Source: a virus. Taken from it: DNA of 23,894 bases. The translations under genes were made by a program, and so were the position numbers. The notes under the pieces are model-generated. The model searched no databases. It was not told where the DNA came from and saw only the letters and a list, made by a program, of their open reading frames with translations. The DNA is taken from positions 1 through 23,894 of IMG/VR virus record IMGVR_UViG_3300037502_001361. One strand, written 5' to 3'. This document shows positions 13,668 to 19,321 of this stretch, one piece after another; the first letter of the stretch is position 1; each line of letters begins with the position of its first letter.

Positions 13668-13780
13668 TTATTTGCTGATATCATCCTCAAAAAAATTAAC
13701 AGGATCGTTGTTGACTGCTTTTATTATACTCAGGCCATCACTCTGAGTTCGTCCAGTGATATTTCAATATATACCTTCAC
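13668..13780 (-). pseudogene. Small frame-shifted or programmed-frameshift gene
   Basis: GGAGG lies at good distance before a GTG at 13780. The frame reads M-KVYIEISLDELRVMA and stops at TGA 13730. In the -1 frame, the next codons from the overlapping base read LSIIKAVNNDPVNFFEDDIS-K to a TAA at 13668. Joined, they give a natural-looking 37-residue chain with one amphipathic helix. Either a base has been lost recently, or a -1 shift occurs at the ATGGCCTGA site, or the short 16-residue peptide is a leader peptide. It is served by the promoter at 13878. Confidence 0.4.
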
Positions 13781-13877
13781 AGGGTTGTCCCTCCAATATA
13801 TACCATATCGTACCCAGACCATCCATAATATATGAATGTTGCTGTACCGATCCTTAATCAATCAATTCAATAAATGA

Positions 13878-13906
13878 ATTATATACTAAATTTTGTTTGT
13901 AGTCAA
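13878..13906 (-). promoter_or_regulatory. Sigma-70 promoter of the 13.4-13.9 kb region
   Basis: Minus strand TTGACT (13906-13901), 17 bp, TATAAT (13883-13878), directly after the stop codon of the PP-loop gene. It would start a transcript near 13871 covering the small frame-shifted gene and the structured region, and may read on into the Ro60-like gene. Confidence 0.85.
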
Positions 13907-14581
13907 TCAGTTTTGGGCAAAAAGAGGATCTTGTTTTTTCAACATTTCGAATCCCCAGGCCCTTTCCTCACATGCATAGCAATTATTGCAAGGTATGTGA
14001 GGTTGAACGGTGCAAGAATATGTATAAGGTAAAATATCCTCACAGTTTAGTTTATAAAAAATATCCAAAATTTGCGGTTTATGCAGAAACAAGAATGGGC
14101 TGTAAAAAACTACCCTATCTTGAACCTCTCCGTAGTCAGTGTTCAATACATTATTGAATTTCTTAATACTCTCAGGAGGCATTTTGTTATTGCCCACAAA
14201 GAACAACATGTTTTTATGTTTAATATACAAACTCAGTAACGTTTTTATGTGTATGTTAGATACCTTATCTCCGTAATTAGAAATACGGTTATGATGGTAT
14301 ATCTTCGTTTGAAACTTTCTACTTATCGCATCTAACACGGGTGTTGATATATCAACTGAATAGTCTTGCTTAATTACAGTGAAACAATGCACAGGATACC
14401 GTTCTAGGACACCCTGCATTTTTAATTCGCTGAGTAGTAGCAACAACAATGCAGTAGAATCAATACCACCTGAAAAATACACACCCAAACTATCGTATGT
14501 TTTAGGTCTTACCTGATTTGCATCTTCTATACTAAAACTGAAGTCGGTTGATAAATTTTCAGGTCCTAAAATCAATCTCAT
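13907..14581 (-). CDS. PP-loop ATP pyrophosphatase, QueC-like
   Basis: 224 residues, near QueC length (about 230). SGGIDSTALLLLLL at residue 37 is the ATP-binding PP-loop. Four cysteines near the end (Cys190, 198, 201, 204, in C-x7-C-x2-C-x2-C with ERAWGF after) copy the QueC zinc site (C-x8-C-x2-C-x2-C). QueC makes preQ0, the precursor of queuosine in tRNA and of 7-deazaguanine bases in some phage DNAs. The middle is divergent from host QueC, so a different PP-loop amidation reaction is possible. It is coupled to rpoZ by an ATGA overlap. No other queuosine gene is in the window. Confidence 0.6.
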   Translation of the reverse strand: MRLILGPENLSTDFSFSIEDANQVRPKTYDSLGVYFSGGIDSTALLLLLLSELKMQGVLERYPVHCFTVIKQDYSVDISTPVLDAISRKFQTKIYHHNRISNYGDKVSNIHIKTLLSLYIKHKNMLFFVGNNKMPPESIKKFNNVLNTDYGEVQDRVVFYSPFLFLHKPQILDIFYKLNCEDILPYTYSCTVQPHIPCNNCYACEERAWGFEMLKKQDPLFAQN

Positions 14582-14781
14582 TTTCTCAGACGTTTGAGAT
14601 AATCTCTACCTACTAGTCCTTGTTCAATCTCTTGCAGTGCAGCCAAATGAGGACCATCATTAGTGGGAATTTTAGGCTTATGACCTCTCATCAATTCACG
14701 TTGTCGTGCAGCCGCAATAAGAACCAAGTCGAATCTATTTCCAACCATTTGGACTGCTTTTTCACTACTGATTTTAGCCAT
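14578..14781 (-). CDS. rpoZ: RNA polymerase omega subunit homologue
   Basis: 67 residues, slightly shorter than host omega subunits (about 80-90). The core is unmistakable: the N-terminal SSEKAVQMVGNRFDLVLIAA, then ARQRELMRGHKP and NDGPHLAALQEIEQGLV. Omega wraps the beta-prime C-terminus, aids polymerase assembly and contributes to the ppGpp site. A phage copy could replace host omega and change polymerase assembly, sigma choice or ppGpp response; this is inference. AGGA lies six bases before the ATG. It shares ATGA with the downstream PP-loop gene. Confidence 0.92.
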   Translation of the reverse strand: MAKISSEKAVQMVGNRFDLVLIAAARQRELMRGHKPKIPTNDGPHLAALQEIEQGLVGRDYLKRLRK

Positions 14782-14799
14782 TTATTTTCCTAATAAGTT

Positions 14800-14874
14800 T
14801 GGAGCGGGTAGCGAGAATCGAACTCGCAACTTAACTTTGGCAAAGTCATGTGTTACCACTAGCACCATACCCGC
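14800..14874 (-). tRNA. tRNA-Gly(GCC)
   Basis: Acceptor GCGGGTA/TACCCGC, anticodon loop TTGCCAA on a TGACT/AGTTA stem, T-arm GCGAG-TTCGATT-CTCGC, discriminator U, CCA encoded. Reads GGC/GGT. A second, near-identical acceptor is used by tRNA-Gly(TCC) at 18415. Confidence 0.95.
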
Positions 14875-14882
14875 ATTATTAT

Positions 14883-14958
14883 TGGTGGATCGTGACAGGT
14901 TCGAACTGCCGACCTATGCCTTGTAAGGGCACCGCTCTACCAACTGAGCTAACGATCC
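14883..14958 (-). tRNA. tRNA-Val(TAC)
   Basis: Acceptor GGATCGT/ACGATCC, classical D-arm with GTTGGTAGAGC, anticodon loop CTTACAA, T-arm GGCAG-TTCGAAC-CTGTC, A73 and encoded CCA. Eight bases upstream (in transcription sense later) of tRNA-Gly(GCC), likely the same precursor. Confidence 0.96.
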
Positions 14959-14963
14959 AGTAT

Positions 14964-15146
14964 TTATTCATCTTTTTTATATTGATTTAACTTTTGCTGC
15001 TCTTGAATAAGACGAAAAGCTTCATCTTCGTTTCGTTGATCATCTAATACTCTAGGATCAGGTTTGCGGAAGATTGCATCAAAATTTTTCCCAAATTCTT
15101 CTTGTGAGACACTGAAGGGTCTAGGTTGGCTTCCTTTTCCACTCAT
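14964..15146 (-). CDS. Small conserved phage protein, function unknown
   Basis: 60 residues with AGGA eight bases before the ATG. The start MSGKGSQPRPFSV, followed by EEFGKNFDAIFRK, is a pattern I know from many T4-like phages (MSGKGSxPRP...F...WDAIFRK), without a function. The rest is a charged helix ending LNQYKKDE. It lies three bases after the glycosyltransferase-like gene and five bases before tRNA-Val, so the message probably continues into the tRNAs. Confidence 0.75.
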   Translation of the reverse strand: MSGKGSQPRPFSVSQEEFGKNFDAIFRKPDPRVLDDQRNEDEAFRLIQEQQKLNQYKKDE

Positions 15147-15149
15147 ATT

Positions 15150-16274
15150 TCATCCTAAATTTTTTACTTTATCATATAAAAAATCATAGTTACTTCTAAC
15201 AATGACACGCCTATTGTGTTTTCTAATTTCAATATCTTGATTAGCTAATCTGTTCATTTGCTCTAAACTAATATTTTTCAATTTTAGAAAAGAATTTATA
15301 AACGACTTTAATCTATGTTCGTCATTATGTATCAAATCGTAACTATAGTCAATCCATTCGGGAAACATGAACCCTTGTTTCTTAAGTTCTTCAACTATTC
15401 CGGGAGAGCCAAAAGGTAAAATGAAATGTCCTTTGACTAAAGGTATATAAGTTTTTTCAGTGAAGGCTAATACGTTACCGGTAACTTTTAAAAAGCTAGC
15501 TACTGATTCTACAAAAACAGATACGATACTGTCCGTAAAATAAGTATTTGCGATAGGAATAATTCCCACCCCAGACATACCATGTTCTGTGCCTTTGTAC
15601 GCTGAAGGCCATAATTCGCTTTCTTCAGGCATTAATTGTATGTTTTTTCTAAAATCACTATAATAGCTGTCGCTAGAATTTGTATGTTCAGATAACACTA
15701 ACCTTGCACGATTTTTAAACTCTAAAAATTCGGGTGTACCTTTCGTCCTTATAAAATTAGGTATACAGAATTTTTTGCTAGCATCAAATGGTTTTATATT
15801 AGGAAGTGTAAAAGATTTTTCAGAACAATTCGCTACCCATAGTCTATCGAATCTTAGATCATGTTTGGAATATTCAGTAAAGTGTGCTTTGACCCAATTG
15901 AAATAATAATTGTAAGAAATTTGCCTTGGACAAGAAATTAAATTAACTGATACTGCATAAACATTGTCGAACTCGGCGTAATCGCTTAGGTATAATTGAA
16001 TTACTTTTTCTCCCATTGTTTCTGTTATATGATTATGAAACATTAACAAAAATATTTTGTCCTTGTAGTTTCTAATCACGTTAAGTTGTTCATCTAACGA
16101 AATATTAATATGGTTGTAATTTCCTACTATAGGAGCTTTTACTATAGGTATAACATCCGCCTGTTCGATAGAATCAACAAACTCCCATTTGTCTCTTTCT
16201 AGGTGAAACGGTAAATCATTTTTACGCACATCCCCCATTAATGGGCCGGACTTTTTTTCAATGTAGATTTTCAT
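15150..16274 (-). CDS. Glycosyltransferase-like protein (phage family)
   Basis: 374 residues. The C-terminal third carries the recognisable part: LAFTEKTYIPLVKGHFILPF, GSPGIVEELKKQGFMFPEWI and DYSYDLIHNDEHRLKSFINS. The order SEKTxKP, PF...G.PG.......GF..F...D.SYD.I.D...R is shared by exostosin/fucosyltransferase-like phage glycosyltransferases. The N-terminal half would form the acceptor domain and is not recognisable by motif. A role in glycosylating phage DNA, virion proteins or host surface is open. It has no good Shine-Dalgarno sequence close to the ATG. Confidence 0.55.
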   Translation of the reverse strand: MKIYIEKKSGPLMGDVRKNDLPFHLERDKWEFVDSIEQADVIPIVKAPIVGNYNHINISLDEQLNVIRNYKDKIFLLMFHNHITETMGEKVIQLYLSDYAEFDNVYAVSVNLISCPRQISYNYYFNWVKAHFTEYSKHDLRFDRLWVANCSEKSFTLPNIKPFDASKKFCIPNFIRTKGTPEFLEFKNRARLVLSEHTNSSDSYYSDFRKNIQLMPEESELWPSAYKGTEHGMSGVGIIPIANTYFTDSIVSVFVESVASFLKVTGNVLAFTEKTYIPLVKGHFILPFGSPGIVEELKKQGFMFPEWIDYSYDLIHNDEHRLKSFINSFLKLKNISLEQMNRLANQDIEIRKHNRRVIVRSNYDFLYDKVKNLG

Positions 16275-16284
16275 AATACACAGG

Positions 16285-16416
16285 TTATCTTCCTTGACCT
16301 CTGTATTTCTTAAAACTATTTTTTTGTGTCTTACTCATAGTACTAGTTTTAGGTCTACTTCCACCTTGACTAGTTTTTTTAAACACTTTTGATCGTTGTT
16401 CAGTTGTTTTTGCCAT
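16285..16416 (-). CDS. Small very basic conserved phage protein (43 residues)
   Basis: Starts MAKTTEQRSKVFKKTSQGGS, continues RPKTSTMSKTQKNSFKKYRG and ends QGR. I recognise this short protein (a KVFKKTSQGGSRPKTSTM core with a KKYRGQGR end) from other T4-like phages. High positive charge and lack of hydrophobic core suggest an RNA- or DNA-binding peptide. AGAGA lies six bases before the ATG. It lies between tRNA-Pro and the glycosyltransferase-like gene. Confidence 0.75.
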   Translation of the reverse strand: MAKTTEQRSKVFKKTSQGGSRPKTSTMSKTQKNSFKKYRGQGR

Positions 16417-16436
16417 TTAATTCTCTTTATAAGTTA

Positions 16437-16515
16437 TGGTCCGGGAAGTGGGATTCGAACTCACGATCTCCTGCTCCCAAAGCAGGCGCTTTGAACCAGA
16501 CTAAGCTACACCCGG
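16437..16515 (-). tRNA. tRNA-Pro(TGG)
   Basis: Anticodon stem CCTGC/GCAGG with loop TTTGGGA, T-arm GTGAG-TTCGAAT-CCCAC, A73, encoded CCA. The acceptor CCGGGTG/TTCCCGG has one U-U mismatch near the base. C1-G72 is the usual proline identity pair. Confidence 0.94.
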
Positions 16516-16553
16516 ATATATTATTTAACTTTTCAAAAGTATTAGAAAAAATT

Positions 16554-16629
16554 TGGTTGCGGTGGCAGGATTCGAACCTGCGATTCCCAGCTTATGAGAC
16601 TGGACGGATGACCTCTTCCATACACCGCG
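16554..16629 (-). tRNA. Initiator-like tRNA-Met(CAT)
   Basis: Acceptor CGCGGTG pairs with CACCGCA except that the first pair is C1-A72, the mark of bacterial initiator tRNA. The anticodon loop CTCATAA is identical to that of E. coli initiator tRNA. A73 and CCA are encoded. However, the three G-C pairs of the anticodon stem are missing: the stem is CCAGT/GCTGG (A-U, G-C, U-G at 29-31/39-41). It may be formylated, yet it would fit the P site in an unusual way. An elongator with an accidental mismatch is the alternative. Confidence 0.85.
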
Positions 16630-16637
16630 ATTGTTAT

Positions 16638-16713
16638 TGGTGGAAGATATCGGACTCGAACCGATCACCTCCTGCTTGCAAAACAGGCGCTCTCCCAGAT
16701 GAGCTAATCCCCC
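16638..16713 (-). tRNA. tRNA-Ala(TGC)
   Basis: Acceptor GGGGGAT/ATCTTCC contains G3-U70, the alanine identity pair. Anticodon loop TTTGCAA on CCTGT/GCAGG, T-arm ATCGG-TTCGAGT-CCGAT, A73 and encoded CCA. Starts two bases after the YkgJ-like gene's stop codon. Confidence 0.95.
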
Positions 16714-16715
16714 AA

Positions 16716-17123
16716 TTATCTTTTTAATTCATACCAACTGCCATTGCGCTGGTAGTGAATGTAATCATATTTATGATTGTTGAATAGAATCATAAGTAAG
16801 TGCAATACATCCGCACTCAACAGTGAACCACTTTCAACTACATCAAGACGTTTGTTACCGTCTTCCAATGTGCGATTAACAAATATTGCTTTTATCTTAT
16901 CAGGTCTGAATGGTTCGGGAATTTCTTTATTAATTTTCCACTCACACTTGAAAGTCTTACATGGACTCTCAGGTCTATATGGATAGATTCCACAACCACT
17001 GTCTCTAACCCAATGACAAGGTTTGTTAGGACCAAATTCAAAACCATGTGCGAATCCTGTAAGATGTCCTTGACAACACATTGTACACTCGCCGCACGAT
17101 CTGTCACTATGTATTTTAATCAT
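16716..17123 (-). CDS. Cys-cluster protein, YkgJ/UPF0153-like
   Basis: 135 residues. Eight cysteines fall in the family pattern: C10-x2-C13-x2-CC16/17 (SCGECTMCCQGH), then Cys36 (KPCHW), Cys44 (GCGIYPYRPE), Cys55 and Cys60 (PCKTFKCEW). YkgJ-like proteins are thought to bind Zn or an Fe-S cluster; no reaction is firmly assigned. The C-terminal 60 residues lack cysteines. With the A-type carrier and ferredoxin reductase in the window, a cluster-binding role would fit, but this is inference. tRNA-Leu(TAG) ends 16 bases upstream. Confidence 0.7.
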   Translation of the reverse strand: MIKIHSDRSCGECTMCCQGHLTGFAHGFEFGPNKPCHWVRDSGCGIYPYRPESPCKTFKCEWKINKEIPEPFRPDKIKAIFVNRTLEDGNKRLDVVESGSLLSADVLHLLMILFNNHKYDYIHYQRNGSWYELKR

Positions 17124-17139
17124 ACTGTCTCTAGTTAAT

Positions 17140-17216
17140 TGGTGCCCCAGAGGAGAGTCGAACTCCTAAAATTTGGCTTCTAAGACCAACACGTATACCA
17201 ATTCCGTCACCGGGGC
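17140..17216 (-). tRNA. tRNA-Leu(TAG) with short variable loop
   Basis: Acceptor GCCCCGG/CTGGGGC, D-arm with GACGGAATTGGTATACGT, anticodon loop CTTAGAA on TTGGT/GCCAA, T-arm AGGAG-TTCGACT-CTCCT, A73 and encoded CCA. The variable loop is only ATTTT, five bases, where bacterial leucine tRNAs carry a long arm. tRNA-Leu(CAA) at 20671 shares this loop; tRNA-Leu(TAA) at 22534 has the normal long arm. Confidence 0.92.
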
Positions 17217-17225
17217 AAAAATCTA

Positions 17226-17323
17226 TTTATTCTAAAACACACCGTTCCTACTTCATTATTCCCGTATTAGACAAAGCAGGGTACTTTTGTGGGAACCTGC
17301 ACGTCGATGTGTTTTAGAATAAA
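17226..17323 (-). repeat. Inverted-repeat-closed element A
   Basis: TTTATTCTAAAACACA and TGTGTTTTAGAATAAA pair perfectly over 16 bp and enclose 66 bases. Inside, GCAGG pairs with CCTGC, and GTTCC can pair with a later GGAAC, so a pseudoknot is possible. It lies between the large RNA and tRNA-Leu(TAG), nine bases before that tRNA. About 98 nt in all, the size of a Y RNA. Its TGTGTTT arm resembles those of elements B and C. Confidence 0.7.
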
Positions 17324-18346
17324 GCCCAGGGCTGAGATTACACCCTAAGCTAGTAACACCTCGGACATTATTGTATTCCTTGCGAGAATACTTTCTTCCG
17401 ATATCCACTGCAACCTCATCACTGAGTATCACAGTCTGTTACCAGCATCGCCGTTTAGAGTCAGGCAGTAGACTTGACATTGTATGCTATTCTACGCTTT
17501 CCATTCCGTTGAGCTTGCGACCCATTAAGCCTTGCGGGCTACGAAACATCCTGCATAAACTGATTTCACCTTGCGAGTTACGTCAGACTTGATTACCCGA
17601 GGGTTCAAGTATTAGATGCTTTTCACATACAACCGAGGCAGTCTTTGCATTTTTAATCGATAGAAGGAGTTGAACCTTCAGCCGACTCCTTAACAGGGAG
17701 TTGATCTACCATTGATCTATATCAACCTACTATGATGTGCTGCCTCAGTTGCTACATAACCTTTTGGGCTACGTAATACAACACACCACGTACCTTTTGT
17801 CTCGCGGACTACTCAGTCGTATTTTGCGATCGGTGTCACCCTTCCATAAGTCGGATGCCACTAACCACTCATACTGCGTACACGCCCTTAGATGCGACCC
17901 TTCGGACAATATACACTACCCTTTCTCATACCAATTGACAAGTTGGTTTTGTGTTGAGGTCAGCACCACCTGTTACTCTCTGTCTGCCTGTCTTACCCTT
18001 GCGGGGACTTAAACAGACATTCTTTCCAACACACTTGCTTCATTGTTACATCCACCGGTCTTATCAGTGAACGCACCCTCGCGGGTGTGAGCAGGCTTGC
18101 ATAGATGAACCATTGCTGGCGCAGTCGTGTAGGACGATTCTGCTTTGGGCTACTCACGTAGCTTATTCTAAAGAGGCTATGCCCCCAATTCTTAACATTG
18201 TTGAACACACTATCAACGTCTTGGTAGGAGACGCATCTTTCACTGGGCTACCACCGCCAGTTACATAGCATGTAGTATGCTCAACAATGCTAAGAAAATT
18301 TCTTAGCTATAACTTTTTAAAGATCGTTGCTGATTTCTCAGCGTAT
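17324..18346 (-). ncRNA. Large structured RNA (GOLLD/ROOL-like class), about 1.0 kb
   Basis: No gene exists here on either strand. A sigma-70 promoter sits at its 5' end. Minus-strand hairpins include GCTGA-GAAA-TCAGC (18342-18329), GCTAAGAA/TTCTTAGC (18307-18289), GCTAC-GTGA-GTAGC (18162-18149), GCAG+TCGT/ACGA+CTGC (18143-18121), CACCC-GCGA-GGGTG (18087-18074), TGTCTG/CAGACA closing CCC-GCAA-GGG (18019-17981) and GTATTC/GAATAC around C-GCAA-G (17391-17373). CATTGTTGA pairs with TCAACAATG at a distance. A tRNA-Asn-like domain is held in a 12-bp stem. Size, GNRA loops, phage context and neighbouring tRNAs match GOLLD and ROOL, but I cannot test membership. Both ends are approximate. Confidence 0.8.
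17655..17726 (-). tRNA. tRNA-Asn(GTT)-like domain embedded in the large RNA
   Basis: GTTGATA/TATCGAT acceptor, D-arm GATC-AATGGTA-GATC, anticodon loop CTGTTAA on ACTCC/GGAGT, T-arm GAAGG-TTCAACT-CCTTC. Every tRNA arm is present. Unlike all other tRNAs here, no CCA is encoded (AAA follows), the first pair is G1-U72, and the discriminator is U rather than the usual G of asparagine. It is held by the helix 17740-17751 with 17630-17641. It may be a real tRNA released by processing, or a structural mimic. Confidence 0.85.
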
Positions 18347-18352
18347 GCAAGC

Positions 18353-18381
18353 ATTGTACATGCATTCGATTTATTTGTCAA
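18353..18381 (-). promoter_or_regulatory. Sigma-70 promoter of the large RNA
   Basis: Minus strand TTGACA (18381-18376), 17 bp, TACAAT (18358-18353). There is no reading frame behind it, so it must serve the structured RNA (and possibly tRNA-Leu(TAG) beyond it). The spacer begins AATAAAT, similar to other promoters here. Confidence 0.9.
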
Positions 18382-18414
18382 CTACTTTTAAAAAGTTTTT
18401 GACCATTTTGTTAT

Positions 18415-18492
18415 TGGAGCGGGTAGGGAGATTCGAACTCCTCACTTCAAGTTTGGAAGACTTACGTGCTAACCGTTAAACACTATACCCGC
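18415..18492 (-). tRNA. tRNA-Gly(TCC)
   Basis: Acceptor GCGGGTA/TACCCGC, anticodon loop CTTCCAA on TAAGT/ACTTG, T-loop TTCGAAT with one A-C mismatch at the base of the T-stem, discriminator U, encoded CCA. Its 5' 24 bases are also the last codons and stop of the SGNH gene at 18469. Confidence 0.94.
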
Positions 18493-19287
18493 ATATTTTT
18501 CTCTTAGCCAAGGAAGAATTACCTTGTCTACAAAAACCTTATGTTGGTTGGTAGTTGGATGAACCCAACTTAACCAATGATAACCATTACCATCACTGTG
18601 ATAATGTTTCCAATCTTCTTCCCATTCATGTAGTAAAACTTCGTTATCAACTAACCATTGAAACTCACTACTGACAGGTAAATAATTAGTATGATCAACT
18701 TGATCGAGAAGATATTTTATCTCTGGATTGTCAATATACCCGGGGAATACAATATTGTTATCCCCTATATTTGTAAAGAAATATGGAATATTTTTACTCT
18801 TTAAAAACCACTGAGTACGTAGTATATGTTCTAAAGAATAAATCATGTGACCAAGATCATCAAAAAAATTCTTATAATAATTCTCAGCTAGGTCATCAAA
18901 TTCAGCCCAATTCACATTTAGTATAATCCATTTTTTTAATGCGTTTTTTACAAACTGTGTTGGATTTTGATAGACATTAGCTCCCTCAAATTTATATGGA
19001 CCAGGATCTGTACACCTAAAATCATGTCTACTATATCCAGACCACATAACACCCACCAATATATCTTCTGGCTTACGTGTTTTTAGTGCTTCAATTACAT
19101 TGTAAATAACACCTCTACTTATAAGTCCATTACCTTGACTAGGCAGTGCTGAACTTTTATGTTCAGTATAACCTAGATCCTTCAATGATTCTGACAAGTA
19201 TATAGGCCAATTTTTTTGGAATGCAGGATTCTCATAATGAACACATTCAGAAAAACTGCACCCACTGGTTATTAATAGTTTACTCAT
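18469..19287 (-). CDS. SGNH/GDSL-like hydrolase, phage type
   Basis: 272 residues. LLITSGCSFSECVHYENPAF carries the block I nucleophile (Ser11). ALPSQGNGLISRG gives block II, and ILVGVMWSGYSRHDF block III. GNGYHWLSWVHPTTNQHKVF near the C-terminus supplies the terminal Asp/His region in the form W..HP....H. I recognise the W.G..R.DF and HPT..QH blocks from phage esterase-like proteins. It differs clearly from the SGNH protein at 2060. Its stop codon lies inside tRNA-Gly(TCC), a 24-base overlap. No Shine-Dalgarno sequence is seen; a hairpin precedes the ATG. Confidence 0.7.
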   Translation of the reverse strand: MSKLLITSGCSFSECVHYENPAFQKNWPIYLSESLKDLGYTEHKSSALPSQGNGLISRGVIYNVIEALKTRKPEDILVGVMWSGYSRHDFRCTDPGPYKFEGANVYQNPTQFVKNALKKWIILNVNWAEFDDLAENYYKNFFDDLGHMIYSLEHILRTQWFLKSKNIPYFFTNIGDNNIVFPGYIDNPEIKYLLDQVDHTNYLPVSSEFQWLVDNEVLLHEWEEDWKHYHSDGNGYHWLSWVHPTTNQHKVFVDKVILPWLREKYAGIVFNG

Positions 19288-19297
19288 GCAGTTATTT

Positions 19298-19321
19298 AGT
19301 GTGAGATAAGAACCTCACACT
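19298..19321 (-). promoter_or_regulatory. 8-bp intergenic hairpin
   Basis: Minus strand AGTGTGAG and CTCACACT pair perfectly around GTTCTTAT. It starts within the stop region of the YqiA-like gene and ends 11 bases before the SGNH start codon. There is no T-run, so it is likelier an RNA processing or translational control element than a terminator. Confidence 0.5.

Noticed and set aside
17226-17323. Retron msr-msd region, because of the long terminal inverted repeat
   Set aside because: No reverse transcriptase gene is present anywhere in the window and the element sits in a tRNA array.
17371-18208. Short open frames of 70-90 codons within the gene-free kilobase (both strands)
   Set aside because: None has a ribosome site or family pattern, they alternate strands, and they cross hairpins and the tRNA-like domain. 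A non-coding RNA explains the stretch better.
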